A DNA stretch of 27,397 nucleotides from PZPK01 sp041590075 (GCA_041590075.1 JBFHUL010000041.1:1-27397); one strand, 5' to 3'. Positions 15,796-22,825 are shown, counted from the stretch's first letter. Notes: generated from the letters alone by a model not told the origin. Program-made: numbers and translations.

Positions 15796-17124
15796 TTAAT
15801 TTCCAGATTCGCGCGCCTTCGCCCAATCCACCGAGGGAATATGGTGCTCGGGCGCGTGACTGAAGTTGTTACGTATCAATGCGGGATCGGCCAAGGCATC
15901 GATACTGAATTCAAGGCTGTGACATTGCATACATACCGGCCGGATCATCTTTTCGTTCGGTCTCAGGTTGGCATTCTGATTGTGTTCCACCCTAAACCCG
16001 CCGTTGGTCTCGTCTTCCACGCGCGGCAAATGGCAGGTGGCACAGGTCACTTCTGCCTGGCTGCCCGACTCGTCGGGCCCGTGCGCCGACAATTGGCCAT
16101 GGGGAGACGCTTTAAAGGCCAGACTGTGATCATCTGCATGACACCCCAAACAGGCTTCAGTGGCGGCAAACCCGGTGTCAAAGGTGTGTGCTTGATGGCA
16201 ACTGTTGCAGCTCATACTGCTGTGCGATGCACCATGATCGAACGCCAGAGCGGACTGCCCCGGCGACATGGCCGACAACCCCTGAGCCAGGCGCATGCCA
16301 TGCTTGCCCGCAAGGAAGCCGCGGCTCTCTTGTGCGTGGCAGGTCTCGCACTGTTCGATTTCCGGTTTAGCCAGCCACTTCCCTTGTTCACCGCTATGAC
16401 AGGCCGCACATTCAAGGCCTGCGCCACCATGCGAGGTACTGTGCCAGACACCACTGATCTCTGGATGCTGACCGCGTTGCTCACTAAAGTCGGCCTTGGG
16501 AGCAACGCGGTGTTGCGCCAAAACGCGTTCCATGCGCTGCGCCAGGTTCGTTTCCGGCACCGCCAGTGCGGCGACATCCTTCAACCAGGGTTCGCCGGCA
16601 TGTTCGGCGAGAAAATCTTCATAGAGCGCGCGGTTGTCGTGGTAGTTGTGGCAGCCTGCACTGGCACAGGAATCAAAGGCTAAATCCTTATGTGAAGGTC
16701 GCTCATTACCTACGTCTTCATGACAGTGAAAGCAGTAGTCATCGGGCAGAGTCACGCCCATCGCCCGCGTTTGTTCCGCCTGGTGTTCGAGATGGCAGCT
16801 CACGCAGTAGCGGGCATCAATAATTTCCAGCAAATCGGCATTACGCGGATCGGTAAATTTTTTGCGTGGGTGGGAATCATGTGCCGCTTTCAGCTCGTCG
16901 CCATGGCAACTGACACAGGCCTCCTGCAACATCTCCTGTCCACCAAAGGCTTCGGTGTGACAGCTCTCACAGGCCAGTTCAATCTGGAAATGGCCATGGC
17001 TGGCTTCGCCAATAAGCAGCTGCTCTCTCTGGGGGCCTTCGTTCAGAATAATGAACAGAAAATACCCCAGCCCCGCGAGACTCAGCACTAACCAAAACAG
17101 CCACATTCTGCTTGCATTCAACAT
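15796..17124 (-). CDS. Membrane-anchored multiheme cytochrome c with 11 heme motifs
   Basis: A 442-residue periplasmic cytochrome held by one N-terminal hydrophobic segment (about residues 7-27) that is not obviously cleaved. I count ten CXXCH motifs (CESCH, CVSCH twice, CFHCH, CAACH, CETCH, CNSCH, CLGCH, CATCH, CMQCH) plus one CX4CH (CASAGCH, about 153-159), giving up to 11 hemes. Many extra His residues could provide bis-His ligation. No CXXCK, the catalytic motif of NrfA, is present, so I see no proof of nitrite reductase activity. It begins 12 nt after the flavoprotein gene, whose membrane domain should deliver electrons to the periplasmic face. I infer it is the electron acceptor and distributor for that protein. 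ATG at 17124 is used; a GTG at 17127 is possible. It matches no named multiheme family I can identify with confidence. Confidence 0.88.
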   Translation of the reverse strand: MLNASRMWLFWLVLSLAGLGYFLFIILNEGPQREQLLIGEASHGHFQIELACESCHTEAFGGQEMLQEACVSCHGDELKAAHDSHPRKKFTDPRNADLLEIIDARYCVSCHLEHQAEQTRAMGVTLPDDYCFHCHEDVGNERPSHKDLAFDSCASAGCHNYHDNRALYEDFLAEHAGEPWLKDVAALAVPETNLAQRMERVLAQHRVAPKADFSEQRGQHPEISGVWHSTSHGGAGLECAACHSGEQGKWLAKPEIEQCETCHAQESRGFLAGKHGMRLAQGLSAMSPGQSALAFDHGASHSSMSCNSCHQAHTFDTGFAATEACLGCHADDHSLAFKASPHGQLSAHGPDESGSQAEVTCATCHLPRVEDETNGGFRVEHNQNANLRPNEKMIRPVCMQCHSLEFSIDALADPALIRNNFSHAPEHHIPSVDWAKARESGN

Positions 17125-17136
17125 CACTCGGCGCCC

Positions 17137-19218
17137 CTAGAAGTAGTACACGCTGAGCACATGCATGATGAGCAGCACGGGCAACGGCCAGGTAATCAGA
17201 ATATGCGCGGTGGTCATGCTACTGCGCCATTTGCGCGCACGTGCGGGGCGCATCTTGTGTGCGAAGGCCAGAGTCAGGGCCGACAATCCGCCCAGTAACA
17301 GCACGGCCAAAAAGTCGATCAGCAACCAGCGGTTCAAATTCACACCCATGTGTAAACCTGTATGCAGCGCCAATAGCCCCAAGCAGGAAGCACCAAGCAT
17401 TAAATGCATGCCTCGCCAGTTGGAAAAATGGCCCATCCACTTCCAGTCCAGTCGCTTGCGCAACGACATCAGCAGCCCCAGCACACTCGTTCCCAGCAAA
17501 CTGAAGCCGGTGACCTGCTTCCAGAACCCGTCGTTCCAGATCGCTTCGTACCAGCTTTTGGTTTGCACCGAGTCGGACACCTGATCTGCGGGACTCATAA
17601 GAAAGATCGCCAGCAGCACCAGCGACAGAAGACCTGCACCCAGCGCGATGGTCCAGCCCTTTTCGGGCAACATGGCGGTATCGGTGGTGCCCTGCGCTTC
17701 CAACAGTTCAGCCAGTAAGGGCTGACAGCCACCACACACCGTACCGGCACGGGTTTGTTGCTGCAGGGCGGCAAGGGAATGGGCACCGCTTTCTATGGAT
17801 GTACATAGCTGGCCCTTAGTTAAACGATTACACTGGCACACCAGCGTTTCGTCGTGCCATGCCGTCACATCCTGTGGCGGCAAACGCAGCCATAAGCGCC
17901 CACTCAGGCGAAACAGCCAAAGCTGCCAGGGCCAGATACGCTGTTCATCCAGATAGGCCTGTTGCAGGCGGTTTAATTCGGGCCACTCGCCCACTCCGGA
18001 AAAGCCCAGCAATTTGCCGCGGTACACCGCCACTCGGCGAAACGCGTGTCGACGCCGTGACGAAAAATCCGCCACGGTCTGAAAAGGCCGACGCGGTAAA
18101 TCAACCACCTCGCCCATGCTGCATACGGTATCGCCCAGCACTTTCAAACGTGAAAGGGCTTGCGATCCTACATAGCGCAGCTCTTCAGCCAAGGTCTCAA
18201 CGTCGGCATCACGATTGGCGCCAAGGGTATCCTGCCAACGCAGATGTAAATGCCGCGCAAGCAACCCGGCCTGCTCAAAACCGGGGCCTACGAGGCCGTA
18301 GGTAGCGCCACGGTGTTCCGCGCACTCACCTACGGCGTAAATATCGGGGTCGGACGTACATAGAAAATCATCCACCGCGATTCCCTGAGCCACCCGCAAG
18401 CCCGCCTTGCGCGCGAGATCGATATTGGGGCGTATGCCGGTGCACAACAGCACAGAATCGCACTTTATTTCCGAGCCATCCCGAGTACGCACCCCCGTGA
18501 CCCGATCATCGCCATGAATGACGCGCACGCCCGAATTGCAGATCACGTAAATACCCAGCGCCTGTAATCGCGCTTCCAGCGCCTGGGCCGCCTGCTCATG
18601 CAAGAGACGGTTCATGAGATAGGGCCCCTGATGAATCAAGGTGACATGTGTGTTGGCCTTTAACAAAGCTTTGGCCGCTTCGATGCCTAACAGACCACCG
18701 CCCACCACAACCATGTGGCGAGCACGGAACAAACGTGCCGACAACTCCTCTGAATCGCGTAAACTGCGTAACTTGTATACGCCATCACAATCCACGCCCG
18801 GAACTTCCGGCACATGCGCTCTGGACCCCGTGGCAAGTATCAGTTTGTCGTACTTAAAGCTTTCGCCGTGGGCGTCTAAAACCCGTTTTTCTTCACGAAA
18901 AATAGAGGCGGCCCTTGCGATACGGAGATCAAAACCGGGATGCTTTTCGGCACTGGGCAGGGCCAGATCGATAGCGGATCTTTTTACATCACCCGCCAGA
19001 AGCGAGGTGAGTTTAATGCGATCGTAGGGCAACACCGCTTCCTGCCCCAGTACGCGTACCTGGGCCTGCGGATCTCGCGCGAGAATTTCCTGCGCTGTAC
19101 GCATGCCAACCGGCCCGGCACCAATGATCAGATACCGCCACTTCGCGCGATTTCCGGCTTCGCGATCGGGGTCGAAATGTGCCACCCCGATTGGCGTACT
19201 AATAGCCTGTGCACTCAT
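17137..19218 (-). CDS. NirB-like FAD/NAD(P)H-[2Fe-2S] protein fused to a diheme b membrane domain
   Basis: A 693-residue protein with an unusual architecture. Residues 25-400 are a pyridine-nucleotide disulfide oxidoreductase module like the N-terminal half of assimilatory nitrite reductase NirB. It has an FAD loop GAGPVG (33-38), an NAD(P) loop GGGLLG (173-178) and a second FAD motif DIYAVGE (292-298). A BFD-type [2Fe-2S] domain follows with Cys461, Cys463, Cys495 and Cys498 (CXC...CXXC). NirB would next have a siroheme/4Fe-4S reductase half; here it is replaced by a membrane domain (520-693) of about five helices. Two of these carry HX13H pairs, His605/His619 and His672/His686, a spacing like that of ferric reductase/NOX-type two-heme proteins. 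I infer transmembrane electron transfer from NAD(P)H to the periplasm. The ATG at 19218 has AGAGGTGG upstream and lies behind an attenuator-type leader. Confidence 0.9.
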   Translation of the reverse strand: MSAQAISTPIGVAHFDPDREAGNRAKWRYLIIGAGPVGMRTAQEILARDPQAQVRVLGQEAVLPYDRIKLTSLLAGDVKRSAIDLALPSAEKHPGFDLRIARAASIFREEKRVLDAHGESFKYDKLILATGSRAHVPEVPGVDCDGVYKLRSLRDSEELSARLFRARHMVVVGGGLLGIEAAKALLKANTHVTLIHQGPYLMNRLLHEQAAQALEARLQALGIYVICNSGVRVIHGDDRVTGVRTRDGSEIKCDSVLLCTGIRPNIDLARKAGLRVAQGIAVDDFLCTSDPDIYAVGECAEHRGATYGLVGPGFEQAGLLARHLHLRWQDTLGANRDADVETLAEELRYVGSQALSRLKVLGDTVCSMGEVVDLPRRPFQTVADFSSRRRHAFRRVAVYRGKLLGFSGVGEWPELNRLQQAYLDEQRIWPWQLWLFRLSGRLWLRLPPQDVTAWHDETLVCQCNRLTKGQLCTSIESGAHSLAALQQQTRAGTVCGGCQPLLAELLEAQGTTDTAMLPEKGWTIALGAGLLSLVLLAIFLMSPADQVSDSVQTKSWYEAIWNDGFWKQVTGFSLLGTSVLGLLMSLRKRLDWKWMGHFSNWRGMHLMLGASCLGLLALHTGLHMGVNLNRWLLIDFLAVLLLGGLSALTLAFAHKMRPARARKWRSSMTTAHILITWPLPVLLIMHVLSVYYF

Positions 19219-19248
19219 GTTCCACCTCTGGGACCTTGTTGCCCCGTG

Positions 19249-19305
19249 AAAAACGCTCACTGCAACACTCCCCTCGCCTCAAAAAAGGAGCATCACAGTG
19301 AGCGT
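19249..19305 (-). terminator. Intrinsic terminator in the flavoprotein-operon leader
   Basis: A perfect 10-bp stem, ACGCTCACTG (19305-19296) with CAGTGAGCGT (19262-19253), is followed by TTTT (19252-19249). An inner CTCC/GGAG pairing can shorten the large loop. It ends only about 30 nt before the flavoprotein start codon, so it works as an attenuator for that operon, and perhaps also as the terminator of the porin transcript arriving from upstream. Confidence 0.8.
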
Positions 19306-19339
19306 CTTTACTCAGTTGCGACCCACAACGTTGTGGGTC
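19299..19339 (-). promoter_or_regulatory. ANTAR-protein antitermination target (dual hexaloop) before the flavoprotein operon
   Basis: Hairpin P1 is a 7-bp stem GACCCAC/GTGGGTC (19339-19333 with 19326-19320) around the hexaloop AACGTT. After a 5-nt linker comes P2, TGAGT/GCTCA (19314-19310 with 19303-19299, one wobble pair) around the hexaloop AAAGAC. Both loops have A at position 1 and G at position 4, the known consensus of RNA bound by ANTAR domains. The 3' strand of P2 lies inside the 5' arm of the terminator stem. A bound ANTAR protein that stabilises P2 would therefore prevent termination. The element starts about 34 nt after the porin stop codon; no separate promoter is evident. Confidence 0.8.
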
Positions 19340-19372
19340 TTTTTCGTGATGACTGGTTTGTCTTGAAGGTGT

Positions 19373-20584
19373 TTAGAAAGTAGCCCCGACCCACAACCAC
19401 AGCTTATCGGTATCCACTTTTCCGGCCGCAGCATCGCCTGCCGAGTAGGCCGCATACTTGATGCCTGCGTTGTAGTACGTGGCGAACTTGCGCTTGTAGA
19501 GCAGATCGATTTCCGAACCCAGATCGTCTACCGTGGCCGTGGATTCATCTGCCGAGAAATCGTGGTAGGCAATCAACCAGGCGCCGCCTGCCAGTTTGCC
19601 GCCCACCGACAGATAAAGATCTTCCAGCCCCTGATTCGGCGTGCCGAGGAATTGGTCTGCCCAGCCGTTGAACTTGTGTAAGGTGGCCAAGGGCGTGGCA
19701 AAGCCTTTATTACCGTCGTCGGAACCCAGCACTTCATAACCCAGTTTTACGGTAATGCCGCTCACACCCAGCCCGGCTTCGGCCAGCATATAGTCGGTAT
19801 CAAATTCGGTGGTGCCATTTTCATTGCTTTGACTGGCGTATTCGAGCTGATAGAGAACGTTGAGATCGTCCTGCTTTTGGGAACCCGCCAAACGCACGCC
19901 AAAGGTGTCCAGAGCATTGGCCGTGGCATCCTCATCCTCGAGTAAATAGGCGTAGGCACTCACTTTACCAACCGGACTTTTCCAGCCCACGTTGAACAGA
20001 TGATCGCGGGAATCGACATCGGCAGCCTCGGCGAAGATACGATTGCGCTTATCCACAAAGGCATAATCGATAGCAAGATCTTCAATACCGCTGTACGTTA
20101 ATTTCAGCGCATCGAAAGTCTGACGATCCTGGCGCCAGCCCACATGTCCCACAAAGCGGTGGTTATCCAAAGTGATCACCTGGCGACCCAGCTTGGCGGT
20201 GAAGTCATCGCCACCGTATTGCAGAAAGGCTTGATCCAGTTCAGTGTGGTCAGGGTCGGCGACCACAGAATAAGTACCCTTGCCATTCTGGGTGCTGTTG
20301 AAGTCATCCAGTGCAAGCACGCCTCGACTGTCTTCCATTTCCAGCGTCATGGTGACCCCTTCGTATGCTGCGGTGGTATAGCCGAGCCGAGTGCGGATGG
20401 TCGCGGCTTCAGCATCCTTCAGAGCGTTATCCTGATCCACCAACTCCACGCGCATGCGTATGTCACCGTAGGCTTTACCACCGGCCAGAGCATCACCTAA
20501 AGACCCTTCCTCTGCCAGAGCCACTTGGCCCTGTGTGATGGCCGCGATGGCCACTGCAAGACTTGCGATTCGCTTACTACTCAT
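19373..20584 (-). CDS. Alginate-export (AlgE-like) family outer-membrane porin
   Basis: A 403-residue outer-membrane beta-barrel. The signal peptide (MSSKRIASLAVAIAAITQGQ, then VALA) is followed by GDIRMRVELVDQDNA. It continues with the hallmark block LGRQVITLDNHRFVGHVGWR at about 126-145 and alternating amphipathic strands, and ends in the barrel-type tail LWLWVGATF with a terminal Phe. Family members form anion-selective pores; AlgE exports alginate, but many relatives outside alginate clusters serve small anions. There is no polysaccharide gene here. The ANTAR leader in front of it and the ANTAR regulator gene upstream suggest passage of nitrate, nitrite or another anionic substrate, by inference. 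GAGGA lies 7 nt before the ATG; an upstream start would place the signal peptide wrongly. Confidence 0.85.
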   Translation of the reverse strand: MSSKRIASLAVAIAAITQGQVALAEEGSLGDALAGGKAYGDIRMRVELVDQDNALKDAEAATIRTRLGYTTAAYEGVTMTLEMEDSRGVLALDDFNSTQNGKGTYSVVADPDHTELDQAFLQYGGDDFTAKLGRQVITLDNHRFVGHVGWRQDRQTFDALKLTYSGIEDLAIDYAFVDKRNRIFAEAADVDSRDHLFNVGWKSPVGKVSAYAYLLEDEDATANALDTFGVRLAGSQKQDDLNVLYQLEYASQSNENGTTEFDTDYMLAEAGLGVSGITVKLGYEVLGSDDGNKGFATPLATLHKFNGWADQFLGTPNQGLEDLYLSVGGKLAGGAWLIAYHDFSADESTATVDDLGSEIDLLYKRKFATYYNAGIKYAAYSAGDAAAGKVDTDKLWLWVGATF

Positions 20585-20618
20585 GTGTTGTTCCTCAAAT
20601 TTTGCGGGCATTGCCCAT

Positions 20619-20672
20619 AAAAAAAGCGCCTGTTTGTACTCTGACGACTTGCGTCAGAACCCAAACAGGCGC
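20619..20672 (-). terminator. Strong intrinsic terminator in the porin leader
   Basis: An 11-bp stem, GCGCCTGTTTG (20672-20662) with CAAACAGGCGC (20636-20626), encloses a second hairpin, TCTGACG/CGTCAGA with a 5-nt loop (20640-20658). Seven T follow on the minus strand (20625-20619). The structure ends 34 nt before the porin start codon, after the stop of the ANTAR regulator gene, so it is an attenuator of the porin rather than a simple gene end. Confidence 0.85.
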
Positions 20673-20713
20673 CATTGCCCAGATTCAAGTTGGCAACATT
20701 GCCACAAGAATCT
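20667..20713 (-). promoter_or_regulatory. ANTAR-protein antitermination target (dual hexaloop) before the porin gene
   Basis: P1 consists of an outer stem AGATTC/GAATCT (20713-20708 with 20686-20681) and an inner stem TGGC/GCCA around the hexaloop AATGTT (20700-20695). P2 follows at once: GGGC/GCCT (20680-20677 with 20670-20667, one G-U pair) around AATGGC (20676-20671). Both hexaloops carry A1 and G4. The P2 3' strand falls within the 5' arm of the terminator stem (20672-20662), so P2 and terminator are mutually exclusive. This repeats the design of the element before the flavoprotein operon with a different primary sequence, which supports functional conservation. Confidence 0.8.
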
Positions 20714-20784
20714 TTTTGGTTATTTCCGGCCAGGCCCTCGTTGGCTCAGCCGACTTTACAGCGTGTTATTACTGAATTCGTATA

Positions 20785-21438
20785 CTAGAAATTTGCGGGT
20801 TTCCCGTTCGTCAGGTGCGTCACCTTGCGTTGTTCAAAGGCTTTTGGCTGGCCAACGGCAAGCTCGAGCAGTTCCAATGTATCGATAACCTGTCGTGCCA
20901 CCACTCCCAGTCTTAGTCCCTTGTCCATCGCCTGCTTACGCAGCAGTGCATAAGCTTCAGGCTCGGAAAGTTTCCGGTGCGACATAAGCAGCCCTTTTGC
21001 CCGATCGAGCAGTTTACGGTCTGCCAAACGGCTGCGCGCCTCTTCGAGTTCGCCATACAGTTTCTGATGCGCACCAAAACGTGCATTGGCAATCGCACAT
21101 AAGGTAGGCAAGCGTGTCGCGTCGAAAGATCCATGAATCACGACACTCACGCCGAAATCAATCAACTGTTTAATGAGTTTCGGATCGGCATCGTCGGCGA
21201 ATACCATTAAGGGGCAACGGCGCGCTTCCTGCAGCAGCTTGATCGCCTGGACATGTCGCGCTTCCAGCTTGGCCAGCAATAGCAGGATTAAACCCGAAGC
21301 CGACTCGGAATGCGCCGCCAGCGCTTCTACCGAGTTCATATAACTCAGTTCGAAACCCGTCATCACCTTCTGAATGCTCGAAATTAGGTGTTCTCTGGAT
21401 TGGCAGCTGTCATTGAATATCAGCATTGATGGTGCCAT
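20785..21438 (-). CDS. nasT: NasT-like ANTAR-domain antitermination regulator with pseudo-receiver
   Basis: A 217-residue RNA-binding regulator. The C-terminal ANTAR domain (about 133-192) shows the family pattern RSRLADRKLLDRAKGLLM, LSEPEAYALLRKQAM and LGVVARQVIDTLELL. ANTAR proteins bind paired hexaloop hairpins in leader RNA and block a terminator. The N-terminal domain (about 4-115) has the length of a receiver but lacks the phosphoacceptor Asp (strand 3 reads GLILLLLAKLE) and the switch Lys. It is therefore probably governed by a partner protein, as NasT is by the nitrate-sensing NasS; no nasS gene is in the window. Two matching RNA targets lie directly downstream, before the porin and before the flavoprotein operon. 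The ATG at 21438 has AGGAG 7 nt upstream. A sigma-54 type promoter lies about 80 nt before it. The exact inducer is inferred, not shown. Confidence 0.88.
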   Translation of the reverse strand: MAPSMLIFNDSCQSREHLISSIQKVMTGFELSYMNSVEALAAHSESASGLILLLLAKLEARHVQAIKLLQEARRCPLMVFADDADPKLIKQLIDFGVSVVIHGSFDATRLPTLCAIANARFGAHQKLYGELEEARSRLADRKLLDRAKGLLMSHRKLSEPEAYALLRKQAMDKGLRLGVVARQVIDTLELLELAVGQPKAFEQRKVTHLTNGKPANF

Positions 21439-21517
21439 GCCCAAGCTCCTGATTTTGTTGCGACACAAACCTTAACAACGGTGTGTCATGTCATCGCCGT
21501 GTACTACGGTCAGAATT

Positions 21518-21533
21518 AGCAGGTTCTGTGCCA
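21518..21533 (-). promoter_or_regulatory. Sigma-54 (-24/-12) promoter for the ANTAR regulator gene
   Basis: The minus strand reads TGGCAC-AGAAC-CTGCT. This has the essential GG-N10-GC spacing, with one mismatch in the TTGC half of the TGGCACG-N4-TTGCW consensus. Transcription would start near 21507, leaving a leader of about 70 nt that contains a GACACA/TGTGTC hairpin (21487-21462) but no A1/G4 hexaloop. Sigma-54 control by a nitrogen regulator such as NtrC would suit a nas-type gene, but I see no clear activator site. Confidence 0.6.
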
Positions 21534-22020
21534 AACATTGAATAAGTATTTTTTTACTTTATTCTTCAACCACTTAAACAAACCCAGAGACAACGAAACC
21601 CTATTCTATCGCGCACTGTGTCAGCGCACACCGACCGAAAACGCGCGCCCTTCTCTCTCCTGATGCACGAAAAACGACCACCCCGCACGAAGCAATGGAA
21701 GCATTATGGGGCAAGCTCCGAAACCCTACGAAAACAGGCCGCTTTTACAGTACCGCGCCATGCAGTGCGCCCGTTATCTACCTGCAAGAGAATGATCACT
21801 GTGCCCGGGAGCCGACGTTGCTGATGCCCGTTGCTCGCATTGCGCAAGGCGCCCTCTTATGCGAAAGTTTCACGCAACAACAAGATCACGTTAACGCTGT
21901 ATCAAGCACTCCCCGCAAGGAACACCCTGTTACGCACTGAGAAAGCGCATACCACCACCCCAACTATATTTGTTCGTGTACAGAACACCGAGCCCCCACA
22001 AAATGAAAGGAAGACATTAC
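21534..22020. other. Gene-free spacer between ANTAR regulator and lipoprotein
   Basis: Nearly 490 bases (about 580 counting the regulator's promoter and leader) without a convincing gene. Small open frames on the plus strand (between 21618 and 22079) overlap each other, lack ribosome binding sites and look like translated noncoding DNA. An A/T-rich imperfect palindrome (about 21541-21565, GAATAAGTA against TACTTTATTC) sits just upstream of the sigma-54 site, where an activator or bending protein could act. A TGTTC-N7-GAACA inverted repeat (21971-21987) lies about 35 nt before the lipoprotein start and may be an operator. Confidence 0.45.
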
Positions 22021-22662
22021 ATGTTAAAAATAGGGACCCTCTTACTCAGTACCGCTTTGTTACTCGCCGGTTGCGGTAAGGAGCCAGCGACAGAAATCGG
22101 CTATGGCGCGTTTCAGGAGGGTGTATATCAAAACGACTACTTTGGTATGACCATTCGGGTCCCCGAGAGCTGGATAGTGCAAAGTCAGGCGGCGCAAAAG
22201 GAAATGATGGATAGCGGGTCAACCCTGCTGGCTGGCGATGACGCCAACTTCAAAGCCGTGTTGAAAGCGTCGGAACAACAAACCGTCAATCTGTTTACGT
22301 TTTTCAAATTCGAACAAGGCGCGCCGGTACCCTTTAACCCCAGTATTATTTCGGTCGCTGAACGCACAGCCCATTTGCCCGGTATCAAACGCGGCGCAGA
22401 CTATCTTCACCATGTAAAGCAAGTATTCGAGGCCGGGCAACTTGCCTACGAATTTCCGCATCAGGCGCGGGATGCAACTATTTCGGGTGTGTCGTTTGAT
22501 ATACTGCCCGCCCAGATCAGGGTGGGTAACGTCACTGTTTATCAGGATTACTATGCGGCAAAAATACGCGACTACGTGCTTTCCTTTGTGCTGAGCTACG
22601 GCTCCGATACCGAACGACGTGAACTCGAAGCCATTCTTGCCGAACTCGAGTTTTCACGTTAA
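22021..22662 (+). CDS. Lipoprotein of unknown function
   Basis: A 213-residue predicted lipoprotein I cannot assign to a family with confidence. The signal peptide MLKIGTLLLSTALLLAGC ends in a good lipobox with Cys18. The mature part opens with YQNDYFGMTIRVPESW, a pattern seen in DcrB/PsbP-fold proteins, which would suit its alternating beta-strand and helix character; that is a weak fold guess. There are no further cysteines, catalytic motifs or membrane segments. AAAGGAAG lies 7 nt before the ATG, which decides the start against an in-frame ATG 51 nt upstream. It appears monocistronic, 163 nt before the GFA gene; a short inverted repeat without a U tract (22666-22679) follows its stop. Confidence 0.8.
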   Translation: MLKIGTLLLSTALLLAGCGKEPATEIGYGAFQEGVYQNDYFGMTIRVPESWIVQSQAAQKEMMDSGSTLLAGDDANFKAVLKASEQQTVNLFTFFKFEQGAPVPFNPSIISVAERTAHLPGIKRGADYLHHVKQVFEAGQLAYEFPHQARDATISGVSFDILPAQIRVGNVTVYQDYYAAKIRDYVLSFVLSYGSDTERRELEAILAELEFSR

Positions 22663-22825
22663 TCATCACGCCAGCGTGACAACAGTTTGTGCAGAGGTAA
22701 CGAGGCAAAGCGCCTGTTTTCAGTGCTACCCCAGGTGCTCGTTCAAGTTCCCTTTCGGGTGATCTCTCACAAACCATACATGCCAGCCCCCCAGAGACCA
22801 CGACCAAGGAAAAAGGAAAACCACG

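Noticed and set aside
15628..16683. Long plus-strand open frame (351 codons) opposite the multiheme cytochrome and DUF3365 genes
   Set aside because: It is antisense to two genes with unmistakable heme motifs and signal peptides; its translation has no domain pattern and no ribosome binding site.
15796..17124. Assignment of the multiheme cytochrome as NrfA nitrite reductase
   Set aside because: No CXXCK active-site heme and too many hemes; nitrite reduction is not supported by motif.
19373..20584. Alginate or exopolysaccharide export locus
   Set aside because: The porin family name suggests it, but no glycosyltransferase, epimerase or alginate gene is present, and the leader points to ANTAR control.
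20640..20658. TCTGACG/CGTCAGA hairpin as the P2 element of the porin leader
   Set aside because: Its loop is five nucleotides (CAAGT), not a hexaloop with A1 and G4; it lies inside the terminator loop, and the GGGC/GCCT hairpin upstream fits P2 far better.
21462..21487. Hairpin in the ANTAR regulator's own leader as a third ANTAR target
   Set aside because: The GACACA/TGTGTC stem has no A1/G4 hexaloop, no tandem partner and no U-tract terminator, so autoregulation by the same RNA switch is not supported.
21618..22079. Three overlapping short plus-strand frames before the lipoprotein gene
   Set aside because: They overlap in different frames, lack ribosome binding sites, and one overlaps the lipoprotein signal peptide.
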